A stretch of 64,000 nt of DNA from Phycisphaerae bacterium (GTDB lineage Bacteria > Planctomycetota > Phycisphaerae > UBA1845 > UTPLA1): positions 248,001 to 312,000 of the forward strand of contig JAHBXN010000006.1 of NCBI GenBank assembly GCA_019636475.1, written 5' to 3'. Made by a program: the position numbers and the translations under genes. The notes below the pieces were generated by a model. The model saw only the letters and a list, made by a program, of their open reading frames with translations, was not told the origin of the DNA and ran no database searches. Shown piece by piece: positions 25,898 to 35,556 of this stretch. How positions within the stretch are numbered: position 1 is the first letter of the stretch; each line of letters begins with the position of its first letter.

Positions 25898-26806
25898 TTA
25901 CTGGGCCACTTCGAGCATAATGCCCGGCGACATCGTCCCGCTTACGCATACTTTCTTGATGTACTGCCCCTTGCTGGAGGCCGGCTTCAGTCTTCGGATG
26001 TGCTCGATGAAGGAGTTGATGTTCTCCTTCAGGTCGTGCTCCGAGAAGCTTGCCTTGCCGACAATCGCGTGAACATTTCCGCCGGTGTCATTTCGGAATT
26101 CGATCTTGCCCGCGGCGAAATCCTTCACGGCCGTCGCGACGTCCGCGGTCACCGTGCCGTTCTTCGGACTGGGCATCTTGCCGGACGGTCCGAGGACTCG
26201 ACCGAGCCGGCCGACTTTGCCCATTGTTCGTGTGTGCGCGATGGCCACGTCGAAATCCGTCCAGCCGTCGCTTACTTTCTTGATCAGATCATCGAGTCCG
26301 ACTTCAACTGCACCGGCGGCGCGGGCATCGTCCGCTTCCGGTCCGTCGATGAAGGCGATCACTCGCTTTGTCTTGCCGATGCCGCGCGGCAGCGACACCG
26401 AACCGCGAATCATCTGCTCGGCATGCTTCGGATCGATTCCGAGGAAAAGCACGATGTTGATCGTCTGATCGAATTTCGTTCCACTTGTCACGGCCTTGAG
26501 CAGCTTGATGCCGTCATCAATCGGATACGCCTTCTTCGCGTCGATCCTGGCAGCATTCGCCCGGTGACGCTTGCTCTCGCCTCGCATCGGCCGGCCGCGC
26601 TGCTTGCGCTTTCCGGTTGAGTCGGTCGAGTCGGGGGCTTTGCCCCGCGGAGCCTTTGCCGAACCCTCAGCAGCGGCTGCGTGCTCAGCGGCGCGGTCGG
26701 ACTTGGCGGCCTTGCCCTTGCCTTTTCCGGGATCAAACGCCTTGGTCTTTGTGGATGGATCTGCGGCATGCTCGGACGGAGGTCCGGCATTCTGGTCAGC
26801 GGCCAT
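25898..26806 (-). CDS. rplA: 50S ribosomal protein L1 with a long disordered N-terminal extension
   Basis: L1 forms the mobile stalk at the E site and often represses its own operon. The conserved body begins at about residue 85 (ANAARIDAKKAYPIDDGIKL) and runs to the end with SLPRGIGKTKRVIAFI, MGKVGRLGRVLGPSGKMPSPK and the closing MSPGIMLEVAQ. The first 80 residues are low-complexity, rich in Ala, Lys, Gly and Pro, and are not part of standard L1 (about 230 aa). The start at 26806 has AGGAG nine bases in front and is the best start in the frame, so the extension appears genuine. rplK is not next to it. Confidence 0.93.
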   Translation of the reverse strand: MAADQNAGPPSEHAADPSTKTKAFDPGKGKGKAAKSDRAAEHAAAAEGSAKAPRGKAPDSTDSTGKRKQRGRPMRGESKRHRANAARIDAKKAYPIDDGIKLLKAVTSGTKFDQTINIVLFLGIDPKHAEQMIRGSVSLPRGIGKTKRVIAFIDGPEADDARAAGAVEVGLDDLIKKVSDGWTDFDVAIAHTRTMGKVGRLGRVLGPSGKMPSPKNGTVTADVATAVKDFAAGKIEFRNDTGGNVHAIVGKASFSEHDLKENINSFIEHIRRLKPASSKGQYIKKVCVSGTMSPGIMLEVAQ

Positions 26807-26931
26807 GCTGACTCCTTTCTTAGCGACGCTCATGGTCTGCCACGATTTACGGCTCGTGGTCGAGCACGATCCTGATTTTCAGTTCAGTCCTGCGCCTGGA
26901 AGTACCGGGGGCGGGCCGAATCGAGCCGAGT

Positions 26932-26960
26932 AATGTAACAGGTCTTATGGTTCGCTGCAA
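26932..26960 (-). promoter_or_regulatory. Promoter of rplA-rplJ-rplL
   Basis: On the minus strand TTGCAG (26960-26955) and TACATT (26937-26932) are 17 bases apart. Transcription would begin near 26925, giving a leader of about 120 bases that could hold an L1-binding site. Confidence 0.6.
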
Positions 26961-27293
26961 GGGATGGGCCGCTTGGGGGTGGGCGACCGGGTCGGGTCGG
27001 GGGCCGTGTCGGGTCGGCGGGGAGTCGGGAGAGCGCGGGCCTGTCGGCCCGTGGCAGGCAACGGCTTGATTCTGAATGGCGAGTCATGCCGCATTGGCGG
27101 TATAAGCTTATTGATTGCAGCGTGTTAAGTCGACTTGGGTTCGTGGGATGCGGTGAAGCGGGGCGGGTGCTTATTCGGAATCGTCAGGCTCGACGTGTCT
27201 CGTCCTGCTGCGGCCAAGGGGGCAAGCGATCGCGACGCAAGTACGCGGACGACTGTGCGGTCGTGCGTACTTGCGCCGCGAGATCGCATTTCG
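26961..27293. other. Intergenic stretch between glnN and the rplA promoter
   Basis: About 330 bases with no convincing gene. It contains GC-rich, GGGTCGG-type repeats at about 26985-27030. I saw no tRNA and no clear terminator behind glnN. Confidence 0.4.
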
Positions 27294-29489
27294 CTATTTC
27301 ACAAAAAGCAGATCGCGGTAGGTCGGCAACGGCCAGATATCCGACGCGACCCGTGACTCGAGCTTGTCACCGAGCGCCCGCAGTTTCTGCATGTGCGGGA
27401 TCACGACCTCCTTCAGGTGTTTCGCGTGCTCGTAGGAGTCGTCGTCGCGGTGATCGTCGGCGGTCGCCAATTCGTCGGCCGCGTCGCTGAATTCATCCAC
27501 GAGCTTCACGAAGTCCTCGAGTTGTGCTTTCTGCTCGAAGCAGTCCACGCCTGCCGAGAGGGTTGCGGCGACCGTCTGCGCGAGCAGTGCCTGATGCTGC
27601 AGTGCGGCGGGCAGAATCATCGTCTGCGCCATGAGAACCATCTGTTCGGATTCGATGAGAATCTGCTCATTGTATCGGTGTACAAAGATGTTATAGCGGC
27701 TTTCGAGTTCGGTCGGGTTCAGCACTTTGTATCGTTTGAAGAGATCGATCTTGGTCTTGTCTCGAAGGATCGGCAGGGCCTCAACGGTGTTGGCGAGGTT
27801 TGGTAGGCCTCGTTTTGCCGCCTCGGCGTGCCATTCGGTGGAATAGTTGTCGCCGTTGAAGACGATTCTCCGGTGTTCGCGAACGACATCCTTCAGCACG
27901 GACTTGACGGACGCCTCGATCCGGGCCTCGTTGGGATTTTTGCCGGCGGCTTCTTCGAGCCGGGACGCCATGTGTTCAAGCGATTCGGCGACGATGGTAT
28001 TGAGAACGGTATTGGGCCATGCCGAAGTCGCGGATGCTCCGACCGCTCGGAATTCGAACTTGTTGCCGGTGAATGCGAACGGTGACGTCCGATTTCGGTC
28101 TCCCGAGTGGCGCGGAATCTGAGGCAGGGTCGTTGCGCCGAGATCAAGCATGCCGCCCTTGAGTGTGCGGCTGGGCTTTCCCTTCTCAAGCTGTTCGGTG
28201 ATGTCGGTGAGCATGTCACCGAGGAAGATCGAGATGATCGCCGGTGGCGCTTCGTTGGCGCCGAGGCGATGGTCGTTGGCGGCCGACGCGATCGATGCGC
28301 GCAACAGATCGGCATGGCGGTCGACGGCCCGAATCACGGCGCACAGGAAGACCAGGAACTGCATGTTCGTGTGCGTTTCCTCCTGCGGGTCGAGCAGGTT
28401 GTGGCCGTTGTCGGTCATCATGGACCAGTTGTTGTGCTTCCCCGAGCCGTTGATTCCGGCGAAGGGTTTTTCGTGGAGGATGCAGACCAGTCCGAATCTC
28501 GGCGCGACTCGTTTGAGCGTTTCCATCATGAGCATCTGGTGGTCGCACGCGATGTTGGAGGTCTCGAAGACCGGAGCGATTTCGAATTGTCCCGGCGCCA
28601 CCTCGTTGTGTCGGGTCTTTACTGGAATACCGAGCCGATAGAGTTCTCGCTCGGCCTCGGCCATGAAGGCAAGCACGCGCGGAGGGATCGAGCCGAAGTA
28701 GTGATCTTCGAGCTGCTGTCCCTTGGGCGGCCTGGAGCCGAAGAGGGTGCGATCGCACAGGACGAGGTCGGGGCGGGAATAGTACAGATGCTCGTCGACG
28801 AGGAAATATTCCTGCTCGGGGCCGACGGTGGTGTAGACGCGGTTGACGCCTTCGGCCTTGCTGAAGAATCGAAGTACGCGCAAGGCTTGTCTGGAGAGTG
28901 CCTCCATCGAACGGAGCAGCGGCGTCTTCTGATCGAGCGACTCGCCGGTCCATGAGACGAACACGGTCGGGATGCAGAGTGTCACGCAGTTGTCACTTCG
29001 CATCAGGAAGGCGGGACTGGACGCATCCCATGCGGTGTAGCCGCGGGCTTCGAAGGTTGCGCGCAGGCCGCCCGATGGGAAGCTGGAAGCGTCCGGTTCG
29101 CCCTGGCAGAGATCGGTGCCGGAGAGGGCGTAGATCACGCTGCCCTCGCCATCAGGCTGAAAGAGAGAATCGTGCTTTTCGGCGGTGAGTCCGGTCAGCG
29201 GCTGAAACCAGTGCGTGAAGTGGGTGGCGCCGCGTTCGATGGCCCAGTCCTTCATGGTGGCGGCGACGATGTCGGCGACCTCGTGATCGAGCGGTTCGCC
29301 GAGTTTGATCGTCTTTTCCAGCTTTCGATAGGCCGCCTTTGGGAGACGCTGCTGCATCGCGCGCTGGCTGAAGACATCGCAGCCGAAGTAGGCATCAACG
29401 CGTTCGTGAGCTGTCGTGGATTTGACTCGGTGTTCGCGCCAACTGATGGCGGCGGACACGGCACGATCTCGTGCGGTCTCGGATCTCAT
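27294..29489 (-). CDS. glnN: Glutamine synthetase type III
   Basis: Assimilates ammonium by ATP-dependent formation of glutamine from glutamate. At 731 residues it has the length of the large dodecameric GSIII class, not GSI (about 470). Family motifs: [18 protein letters not shown] near the N-terminus, [56 protein letters not shown] and the late [15 protein letters not shown]. The ATG at 29489 is preceded by GGGAG; 32 further codons upstream are open but not family-like. GSIII is common in Bacteroidota, cyanobacteria and some planctomycetes. No nitrogen-regulatory gene is adjacent. Confidence 0.95.
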   Translation of the reverse strand: MRSETARDRAVSAAISWREHRVKSTTAHERVDAYFGCDVFSQRAMQQRLPKAAYRKLEKTIKLGEPLDHEVADIVAATMKDWAIERGATHFTHWFQPLTGLTAEKHDSLFQPDGEGSVIYALSGTDLCQGEPDASSFPSGGLRATFEARGYTAWDASSPAFLMRSDNCVTLCIPTVFVSWTGESLDQKTPLLRSMEALSRQALRVLRFFSKAEGVNRVYTTVGPEQEYFLVDEHLYYSRPDLVLCDRTLFGSRPPKGQQLEDHYFGSIPPRVLAFMAEAERELYRLGIPVKTRHNEVAPGQFEIAPVFETSNIACDHQMLMMETLKRVAPRFGLVCILHEKPFAGINGSGKHNNWSMMTDNGHNLLDPQEETHTNMQFLVFLCAVIRAVDRHADLLRASIASAANDHRLGANEAPPAIISIFLGDMLTDITEQLEKGKPSRTLKGGMLDLGATTLPQIPRHSGDRNRTSPFAFTGNKFEFRAVGASATSAWPNTVLNTIVAESLEHMASRLEEAAGKNPNEARIEASVKSVLKDVVREHRRIVFNGDNYSTEWHAEAAKRGLPNLANTVEALPILRDKTKIDLFKRYKVLNPTELESRYNIFVHRYNEQILIESEQMVLMAQTMILPAALQHQALLAQTVAATLSAGVDCFEQKAQLEDFVKLVDEFSDAADELATADDHRDDDSYEHAKHLKEVVIPHMQKLRALGDKLESRVASDIWPLPTYRDLLFVK

Positions 29490-30236
29490 TGAAACTCGTC
29501 TCCCATTGATAAGTGTCCAACCTATGCGCTGCCAGCACGCCTCGGCCGGCCACACCCGGCGGCGAAGTGAGAGCGTGGGCAGCAATTTGTGTCGGACGCC
29601 GGATGAATTGCATCATCCGGGCGTCATTAAACTCGCACTTCCGATCGCATGCCAGCAGGCATCGGCGTCATCCGAATCGCCCGGCTTTGGCATCTCTGCG
29701 CGAAGCCCAAACGCATCCGATTGAGCCAGAATGTCCTGAACGCGACTCGGATGCCGCGCGCTGGAGCCTTCGGGTTGAGCGTTGAGTTCAGTGGATGCCT
29801 GCTACGAACGATCGATGAGACTGGTTTTGCCTGGTGGTGACTTGCGATCGATTCGTGATGGGCGACGCACCGAATACCGGCGCAACTCGAAGGGGGCCGA
29901 GGGTCACTCGGCCTGTTGTTGCACCTGTTGCTGGTATCGTGCGATCATTCGACTACCAATGCGTCGTGTTGAATCTTCGCGAAATACTTCCGTACGATTA
30001 TAACTTGATCGGCTGCGAAGTCGAGCGGGGTAAAGTCCCATGCGCCGAACCTGGGTTTGCAGACTTCGGGTTATTGGCCCGTCGTCGTCGGGAACGGCGA
30101 CGACAGATTTCATCGATCTGCGCGGCAGGTCGATATTATCGATGGTGTGGGCGGCGATCGAACCTTCGAGCGGCTTTCGTCCCGATCGGCATCGCTGTGG
30201 GCGTGAGCGTGGCTTGCCTGGCAGGGCTTACTGAAC
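29490..30236. other. Long leader/intergenic region before the SLC13 transporter
   Basis: About 750 bases between divergent genes. Open frames here lack motifs or ribosome binding sites. A TATAAC at 29999-30004 with a weak TTCGCG 17 bases upstream may be the transporter promoter; it would make a leader of about 225 bases. That leader contains a GTCGTCG ... CGACGAC hairpin near 30082-30105. No riboswitch class was recognised. Confidence 0.4.
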
Positions 30237-32063
30237 ATGGGCATCGACGGCTGGATCACGCTTGCGCTTCTCGTGGCAATGATCTACGGGCTGATCCGGT
30301 ATGCACACCTTGCCGACGTTGTATTTCTAAGCGGCGTCACGCTGCTGGGTCTTTGCGGCGTCGTGACACCCCGGGAGGCGCTGTCCGGCTTCTCGAACCC
30401 CGGCATGCTGACCGTGGCGGCGCTGTTTGTCGTTGCAACCGGTTTGCGCGAAACCGGGGCATTGGATGTCATCGCGCATCATTTGCTGGGGACGGACGGC
30501 AACGAGCGGAAGGCGCTGGTCCGCCTGACCGTAAGCCTTTCGCTGGTATCGGCGTTTCTGAATAACACGACTGTCGTGGCGATGGCGATTCCGGTGGTGC
30601 TGGACTGGTGTCGCCGGCACGGGATCGCGCCGTCGAAGCTGCTGATACCGATCAGCTATGCCAGTATCGTCGGCGGATGCTGTACTCTGATTGGGACGAG
30701 CACGAATCTTGTCATACAGGGGCTGATGCTGGATAGCGGCATGCGGGGCATGACTTTTTTCGAGATCGGGGCGGTTGGTCTGCCGATCGCGCTGGTCAGC
30801 GTCATGTTCCTGGTCTTCGTGGTGCCGCGGTTGTTGCCTGTTCGTGGCGAAATTTCGGAGCGAATCGACGCGGTCCGTCGCGAGTATCTGATTGAAATGG
30901 TCGTGCAGGCGGAGTGCCCCTTCGTTGGCATGACGGTGCAGGTCGCCGGTTTGCGACAGCTTCCGGGCCTGTTCCTGTTCGAGATTCAGCGTGGTCGGCA
31001 GATTATCGCGCCTGTTGGTCCCGACGAATTGCTGAGCAGCGGGGATCGGCTGGTCTTTGCAGGCGTGGTCAGTACGATCGTTGACTTGCAGAAGATCAAG
31101 GGGCTGAGCCCGGCCGCTCATGACGACCGTGAGGACGTTCGAGATTCGGCACGATCCGGCCGGCGATACTGCGAGGCTGTGGTGAGCACGAGCAGTCCGC
31201 TCGTCAGTCGAAGTGTTCGCGATTCAAACTTCCGTACAATTTATGACGCGGCGGTGATCGGTGTGCATCGAAACGGTGAGCGGCTTGAAGGAAAAATCGG
31301 CGACATCGTACTGCGATCCGGTGATACGCTGCTGCTTCAGGCATCGGCCGGTTTCGTGCGAGTGCATCGAAACAATCCCGATTTCTTTCTCGTGAGCGAG
31401 ATCGGCGACGCCGAGCCGGTTCGACACGAAAAGTCGCGACTGGCGACGGGCATCTTGCTGGCAATGATCCTAATGATGGCTTTGCCGGACATTTGCGTTG
31501 CACTTGGTCTGCCTTCAGCGGTCCGGGAGCGAATCGAGCCGCTCCGGGTTTTGATGGCGTTTCTCGCGGCTGCTGTCATGATCGCGACACGATGCGTCAC
31601 TTCAGCGAGTGCGCGGCGTAACGTGGAGTTCCAGGTGCTCCTGGTGATTGCCGCTTCGTTTGGTATTTCCCGTGCGATCGAGAAGACAGGGCTCGCCGAA
31701 ATGGTCGCCGGAGTATTCATGCCTGTGGCGAGCGAATGGGGCGCGATCGGCGCACTGGCGGCGCTTTATTTGCTTGTGAGCGTCATGACGGAGATCGTCA
31801 CGAACAATGCGGCGGCGGCATTGATGTTTCCCATTGCCGTCGCGACGGCCAACAAGCTGGGCGTGGATGCACGGCCGTTCGTGATGGCGGTGACGATTGC
31901 AGCGTCGGCTGCATTCGCGTCACCGATCGGCTATCAGACGCACATGATGGTGTTCGGGCCCGGCGGATATCGGTTCAGCGATTTCCTGCGCACCGGCATA
32001 CCGCTCAACGTGATCTGGTTCGGCCTCGCGGTGCTGCTGATCCCGATGTGCTGGGGATTCTGA
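30237..32063 (+). CDS. SLC13/DASS-family anion transporter with two TrkA-C domains
   Basis: A 608-residue membrane protein. Hydrophobic segments with SLC13-like sequences (SGFSNPGMLTVAALFVVATG, SAFLNNTTVVAMAIPVV, GGCCTLIGTSTNLVIQGLML) occupy residues about 1-210; the second half has SVMTEIVTNNAAAALMFPIA and SAAFASPIGYQTHMMVFGPG. Between them, at about 215-290 and 310-385, lie two RCK_C (TrkA-C) domains, ending in GDRLVFAG and GDTLLLQAS. This layout is typical of bacterial sodium- or proton-coupled sulfate or dicarboxylate transporters. The substrate cannot be told from sequence. The start codon is ATG; the leader is long. Confidence 0.9.
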   Translation: MGIDGWITLALLVAMIYGLIRYAHLADVVFLSGVTLLGLCGVVTPREALSGFSNPGMLTVAALFVVATGLRETGALDVIAHHLLGTDGNERKALVRLTVSLSLVSAFLNNTTVVAMAIPVVLDWCRRHGIAPSKLLIPISYASIVGGCCTLIGTSTNLVIQGLMLDSGMRGMTFFEIGAVGLPIALVSVMFLVFVVPRLLPVRGEISERIDAVRREYLIEMVVQAECPFVGMTVQVAGLRQLPGLFLFEIQRGRQIIAPVGPDELLSSGDRLVFAGVVSTIVDLQKIKGLSPAAHDDREDVRDSARSGRRYCEAVVSTSSPLVSRSVRDSNFRTIYDAAVIGVHRNGERLEGKIGDIVLRSGDTLLLQASAGFVRVHRNNPDFFLVSEIGDAEPVRHEKSRLATGILLAMILMMALPDICVALGLPSAVRERIEPLRVLMAFLAAAVMIATRCVTSASARRNVEFQVLLVIAASFGISRAIEKTGLAEMVAGVFMPVASEWGAIGALAALYLLVSVMTEIVTNNAAAALMFPIAVATANKLGVDARPFVMAVTIAASAAFASPIGYQTHMMVFGPGGYRFSDFLRTGIPLNVIWFGLAVLLIPMCWGF

Positions 32064-32087
32064 TTCCGGCGGCGGGCGCGGTATGGC

Positions 32088-33719
32088 TCACTTTTCAACG
32101 GACATGACTTCGATCTCTATTCTTCCCAGGACCGGCATCAGCGAGGCTACCGCGTTCGCAAGGCCTTCATCGCCAAGAGGCATGATCGTCAGGGCCACGC
32201 GGTTGGGCTCACAGTCCGTCTGTCGCATGGCGGCGTCGATGTCGATCCACTTACCGCCGATGTAGACCTGCGTCCACATGTGATAGCCGAATGCACTTCC
32301 CTTTTTGTCGTGAATGTAACCGCTGGGCACTTCGATGATTCCGCTGACTCCGCGTGCCGGAAGGCCGGCAGCCCGGCACATGGCCGCGAGCAGCACGGCA
32401 TGTTCGGTACAGTCTCCACTGCGGTTGCGGGCGACGTCGGAGGCGGTGGCAAAGCCGACATCCATGTTCTTGTTGGTGATGTATTCCGTTACTTTCTCGC
32501 GAAGCGCGGCCGCGATCTCGGCGGGCGTCGACGCACCGCGCGACGCGCGTTTCGCGAGGCGGCGTATTCGCGAGTCCGCCGCGTCGCAGACATGCGATGG
32601 AGCGAGGAACGGCCGAAGCAATTCATCGATTGAATCCGGTTTCGCGGCTTTCCGCGCGGCGTCCCAATCGTTGCGGCGGATGGTGATCTCCATCTCGCGA
32701 TCGTTGATTCGCTTGCATGACTGCATCGGTGTGGCAGGCGGTTCGGGCAGGGGGCCGGGCGCGCCATCCTTGAGCCTAAATCGAAGCACGACCTTTTTCG
32801 CGCCGCGACCCACCTCGCGCTGCGTGGGCACGAAGGTTTCGAAGAACATCTCCGGCGGCGCTCCGCGCTTCATCGCATCTTCGCGGGTCGTTTCGTGCAT
32901 TTTCATCTTCATGAAGCCGACATTCATGGTCATGAGCACGGGCGTGAAGTCGTCATCGACCCAGGTATCGGATTCGACGGCCATGTTCGCGGGCACGGCG
33001 CCGGCGGGTGCGCCTGCAACCGCGAGTCCACCAAGGTTCATGACCGAGGCGACTTGCGTCAGATCGCGCTTCTCTCCGAGGACATCCTGGCGCGATCGGC
33101 CGATGACCCTGCATTGCACTTCGAGCGGCCCATCCTTGCGGTAGGCCGGCTCGTAGGACTTGATTACATAGCTCGTGTCGGGTTTGAGACCCTTGGATTT
33201 CTGCAGGAGCGACTGTCCCCACGGGAACCTGATATCCGGATCAAAGTCGTACGCGAGGCGTTCCTTGACCTGTCCATACTGTTCGGCAATGAGGTGAATG
33301 CGGCCGTCTTTAATCTCACCCTTGAGCGTTTCGGGGTCTTTGCCCAGGGATGAGACGAACTGGAATGAAAGCGGCTTGCCGTCGGGTGTTTCGCGGTAGT
33401 TCTGATCCTGCACGATCTCGATTGAGACGTCGCCACGGCGAATGCCGATTTTCATTTTCATCTGGGTGCGGACCTCGTCGTCCTCGCGCCGAATCGATGT
33501 GTGCATGTAGCCGCACTGCTGATACTGCTCGGTTCGCGGATCCTGCATCATCACGACGTACCATCGCTCTTCCCGGTCCGGTGCGGTTTTTGATTCGGGA
33601 CCGCTGGTCTCGGCGAACACGCCGGCCGGGCATAGTGAAGCGGCGATCAGGAAAAGGCGGCAGGCGAATGTCCATCTGAGCGGCGTGGATAGCTTTGAGC
33701 GATTGGGGATCAGGGTCAT
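32088..33719 (-). CDS. Exported transglutaminase-like protein
   Basis: A 543-residue protein with an N-terminal signal (LRWTFACRLFLIAASLCPAG, cut near VFAET). The C-terminal 130 residues form a transglutaminase-like cysteine domain: NRSGDCTEHAVLLAAMCRAAG (catalytic Cys), SAFGYHMWTQVYIGG (His) and WIDIDAAMRQT (Asp). The first 350 residues are a beta-rich domain of unknown role (QCGYMHTSIRR, IRFPWGQSLLQKSKG). Such proteins may act as peptidases or transamidases, but no substrate is known. GAGG is twelve bases before the ATG at 33719; the frame is open upstream. It converges on the SLC13 gene by 24 bases. Confidence 0.87.
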   Translation of the reverse strand: MTLIPNRSKLSTPLRWTFACRLFLIAASLCPAGVFAETSGPESKTAPDREERWYVVMMQDPRTEQYQQCGYMHTSIRREDDEVRTQMKMKIGIRRGDVSIEIVQDQNYRETPDGKPLSFQFVSSLGKDPETLKGEIKDGRIHLIAEQYGQVKERLAYDFDPDIRFPWGQSLLQKSKGLKPDTSYVIKSYEPAYRKDGPLEVQCRVIGRSRQDVLGEKRDLTQVASVMNLGGLAVAGAPAGAVPANMAVESDTWVDDDFTPVLMTMNVGFMKMKMHETTREDAMKRGAPPEMFFETFVPTQREVGRGAKKVVLRFRLKDGAPGPLPEPPATPMQSCKRINDREMEITIRRNDWDAARKAAKPDSIDELLRPFLAPSHVCDAADSRIRRLAKRASRGASTPAEIAAALREKVTEYITNKNMDVGFATASDVARNRSGDCTEHAVLLAAMCRAAGLPARGVSGIIEVPSGYIHDKKGSAFGYHMWTQVYIGGKWIDIDAAMRQTDCEPNRVALTIMPLGDEGLANAVASLMPVLGRIEIEVMSVEK

Positions 33720-33829
33720 GTCGTTACATTCCTCGAAAGGGTGCGCGAGTTCGGCACCGCGTACCGAGATGCGTCGGCCGATGATCTCAGCGGAAATTAA
33801 CGATGGCTGCAATCGATCATCACGCCCGT

Positions 33830-33857
33830 TTGACCGGTCGCCCGGTGCGGGTATCAT
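33830..33857 (+). promoter_or_regulatory. Promoter of the lipoprotein gene at 33868, possibly leaderless
   Basis: TTGACC (33830-33835) and TATCAT (33852-33857) are 16 bases apart. The -10 ends ten bases before the ATG at 33868, so the transcript would start at or near the codon. Confidence 0.55.
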
Positions 33858-33867
33858 CTCGCCCATC

Positions 33868-34515
33868 ATGCGGGATTCTAATCGCTGCGGATTTGCCTGC
33901 CTTCTCGGTTGCCCCCGCGATCGAGTTATTTCCGGAACGCGGGTACTTTGCGGCATGGTCGCAGTCCAGCTCACCATGCTTGTTGCCGGTTGTCAGCAAC
34001 CTGCCCAGCCCGAGGGGCCGACGGCCTCGCGTCTAGCCGACGATGAGGACCTCGAACAGCTCTGGCAAACGTCACTCGCCGTGCTTCAGAAGATGGATTT
34101 TCGGCCGGACCGGCAGGATCGGGCGATCGGCGTCATCACGACTTCCCCAACAACCTCGATGCAGTGGTACGAACCCTGGCGGCAGGATGTCGCGACAGGC
34201 TATGCGCTGCTTGAGGCTTCGATTCATTCCATTCAGCGGGTTGTCACGGTGCGTTTTGTGAAGGGTGACTCGTGGTCAATGCAGGTGCAGGTTGATGTGT
34301 TTCGCCTGAGCCGTCCTTCGGCACAGATCACGACTGCGTCGTCGGTTTTGCATGGTTTTTCGGGGGTGCTGCCGACAACGGAGGCCAATGTCGCAGACAG
34401 TCCGGTATCTGAGCATTGGGTCCATGTGGGGCGTGATGGGCCGTTGGAAGAGCGGATTCTCAATCGCATTCTGAACGAGGCCGGCGCCGCGTGGGTGCAG
34501 GATTCGGTCGAATAG
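33868..34515 (+). CDS. Lipoprotein of unknown function
   Basis: A 215-residue protein predicted to be lipidated at Cys 42 (lipobox in QLTMLVAGC). The N-terminal part is longer than usual for a signal; a second Met at 33955 would give a compact signal. The mature domain has LWQTSLAVLQKMDFRPDRQD and GVITTSPTTSMQWYEPWRQD, followed by strands RVVTVRFVKG and SMQVQVDVFRLSR. This is reminiscent of small planctomycete lipoproteins with an alpha/beta domain that degrade or sort envelope components, but no family is certain. A good promoter ends 10 bases before 33868, which supports that start. Confidence 0.65.
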   Translation: MRDSNRCGFACLLGCPRDRVISGTRVLCGMVAVQLTMLVAGCQQPAQPEGPTASRLADDEDLEQLWQTSLAVLQKMDFRPDRQDRAIGVITTSPTTSMQWYEPWRQDVATGYALLEASIHSIQRVVTVRFVKGDSWSMQVQVDVFRLSRPSAQITTASSVLHGFSGVLPTTEANVADSPVSEHWVHVGRDGPLEERILNRILNEAGAAWVQDSVE

Positions 34516-34624
34516 CCATCGGCGCCCTTGTTTTCAATCCCGATTCGCTTCTCGGATCCGTGAAGCGCCGCAGGCGCATCCGATTTCATTGAATTTGATC
34601 CGCCGGGTAACTACGCTAATTCAT

Positions 34625-35473
34625 ATGGCAGCTCGCGAGAAAATCACGCTTTCGACGCTTCAGGCGCGCAAACGGCAGGGTCGCAAGATCACGATGCTGA
34701 CTGCGTACGATTATCCCACGGCGCAGATTCTGGATCAGGAAGGCGTCGATTGCATTCTGGTGGGGGACTCGGCTGCCCAGGTCGTGCTCGGCTATGACTC
34801 CACGCTTCCGATCAAGCTCGATTTTATGATCACGATCGCGGCGGCCGTTCGGCGCGGCGCGCCGAATGCGCTGCTCATCGGTGACATGCCGTACCTTTCG
34901 TTCAATGTAAACGCGGAGGAATCGATTCGTAACGCCGGGCGATTCATGGCGGAAGCCGGCTGCGATTGCGTCAAGGTTGAGGGCGATGCCCGCATTGCCG
35001 ATACGGTGCGGCTGATGTCAGCGGCAACGATTCCTGTGATGGTGCATCTCGGCTTACGGCCGCAGGCAGTGCATCAGTTCGGCGGATATAGAGCGCAGGG
35101 TCGCGATGCACAATCGGCACAACGGCTGATCGACGATGCGCGGGTTCTGGAGGATGCGGGCGCTTGCGCGTTGCTTCTCGAGGCGGTGCCTCCGGAGCCG
35201 GCGCGAATCATTGCCGAGTCCACCCGACTGCCGGTGATTGGCTGCGGGGCCGGTCCCTATTGCGATGGGCATGTCGTTGTGTTTCACGACATGGTGGGGC
35301 TGACGAATACGCCGCTTCCCCGGTTTGTCCGAAAATATGGCGAGGCCCGAGAATATCTCCGAAACGCGGTGCAGGGCTACGTGAAGGATATCCTTTCCGG
35401 CGATTACCCGACCGGCGATCACTGCTATCAGATGGAAGCGGGCGACGCCGAAAAAATCCGGCCCGCCACATGA
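34625..35473 (+). CDS. panB: 3-methyl-2-oxobutanoate hydroxymethyltransferase
   Basis: First committed step of pantothenate synthesis: hydroxymethyl transfer from 5,10-methylene-tetrahydrofolate to alpha-ketoisovalerate. The 282-residue protein shows the family motifs KITMLTAYDYPTAQILDQEG, DCILVGDSAAQVVLGYDST, GDMPYLSFNV, MVHLGLRPQAVHQFGGYRAQG, LLLEAVPPEPARII and IGCGAGPYCDGHVVVFHDM. The ATG at 34625 lies four bases after GCTAAT, a -10-like sequence; no Shine-Dalgarno precedes it. The other pan genes are not in the window. Confidence 0.97.
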   Translation: MAAREKITLSTLQARKRQGRKITMLTAYDYPTAQILDQEGVDCILVGDSAAQVVLGYDSTLPIKLDFMITIAAAVRRGAPNALLIGDMPYLSFNVNAEESIRNAGRFMAEAGCDCVKVEGDARIADTVRLMSAATIPVMVHLGLRPQAVHQFGGYRAQGRDAQSAQRLIDDARVLEDAGACALLLEAVPPEPARIIAESTRLPVIGCGAGPYCDGHVVVFHDMVGLTNTPLPRFVRKYGEAREYLRNAVQGYVKDILSGDYPTGDHCYQMEAGDAEKIRPAT

Positions 35474-35544
35474 GCGCTCCGATGAGCGCGACGCTCGGGC
35501 AACGCATCCCATTGGAGCGGCGTTACGCGGAGTCCTTTCGCGGT

Positions 35545-35550
35545 TAGAAT
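35545..35550 (+). promoter_or_regulatory. -10 box of lepA, six bases before the ATG
   Basis: TAGAAT at 35545-35550 is followed by six bases and then the lepA ATG. A -35 at the right spacing would be GTTACG (35522-35527), which is weak. Confidence 0.4.
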
Positions 35551-35556
35551 TCGCGT

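Noticed and set aside
29834-30565. Open frame overlapping the SLC13 leader and the gene start
   Set aside because: Mostly another frame of the transporter gene; the unique part has no family feature.
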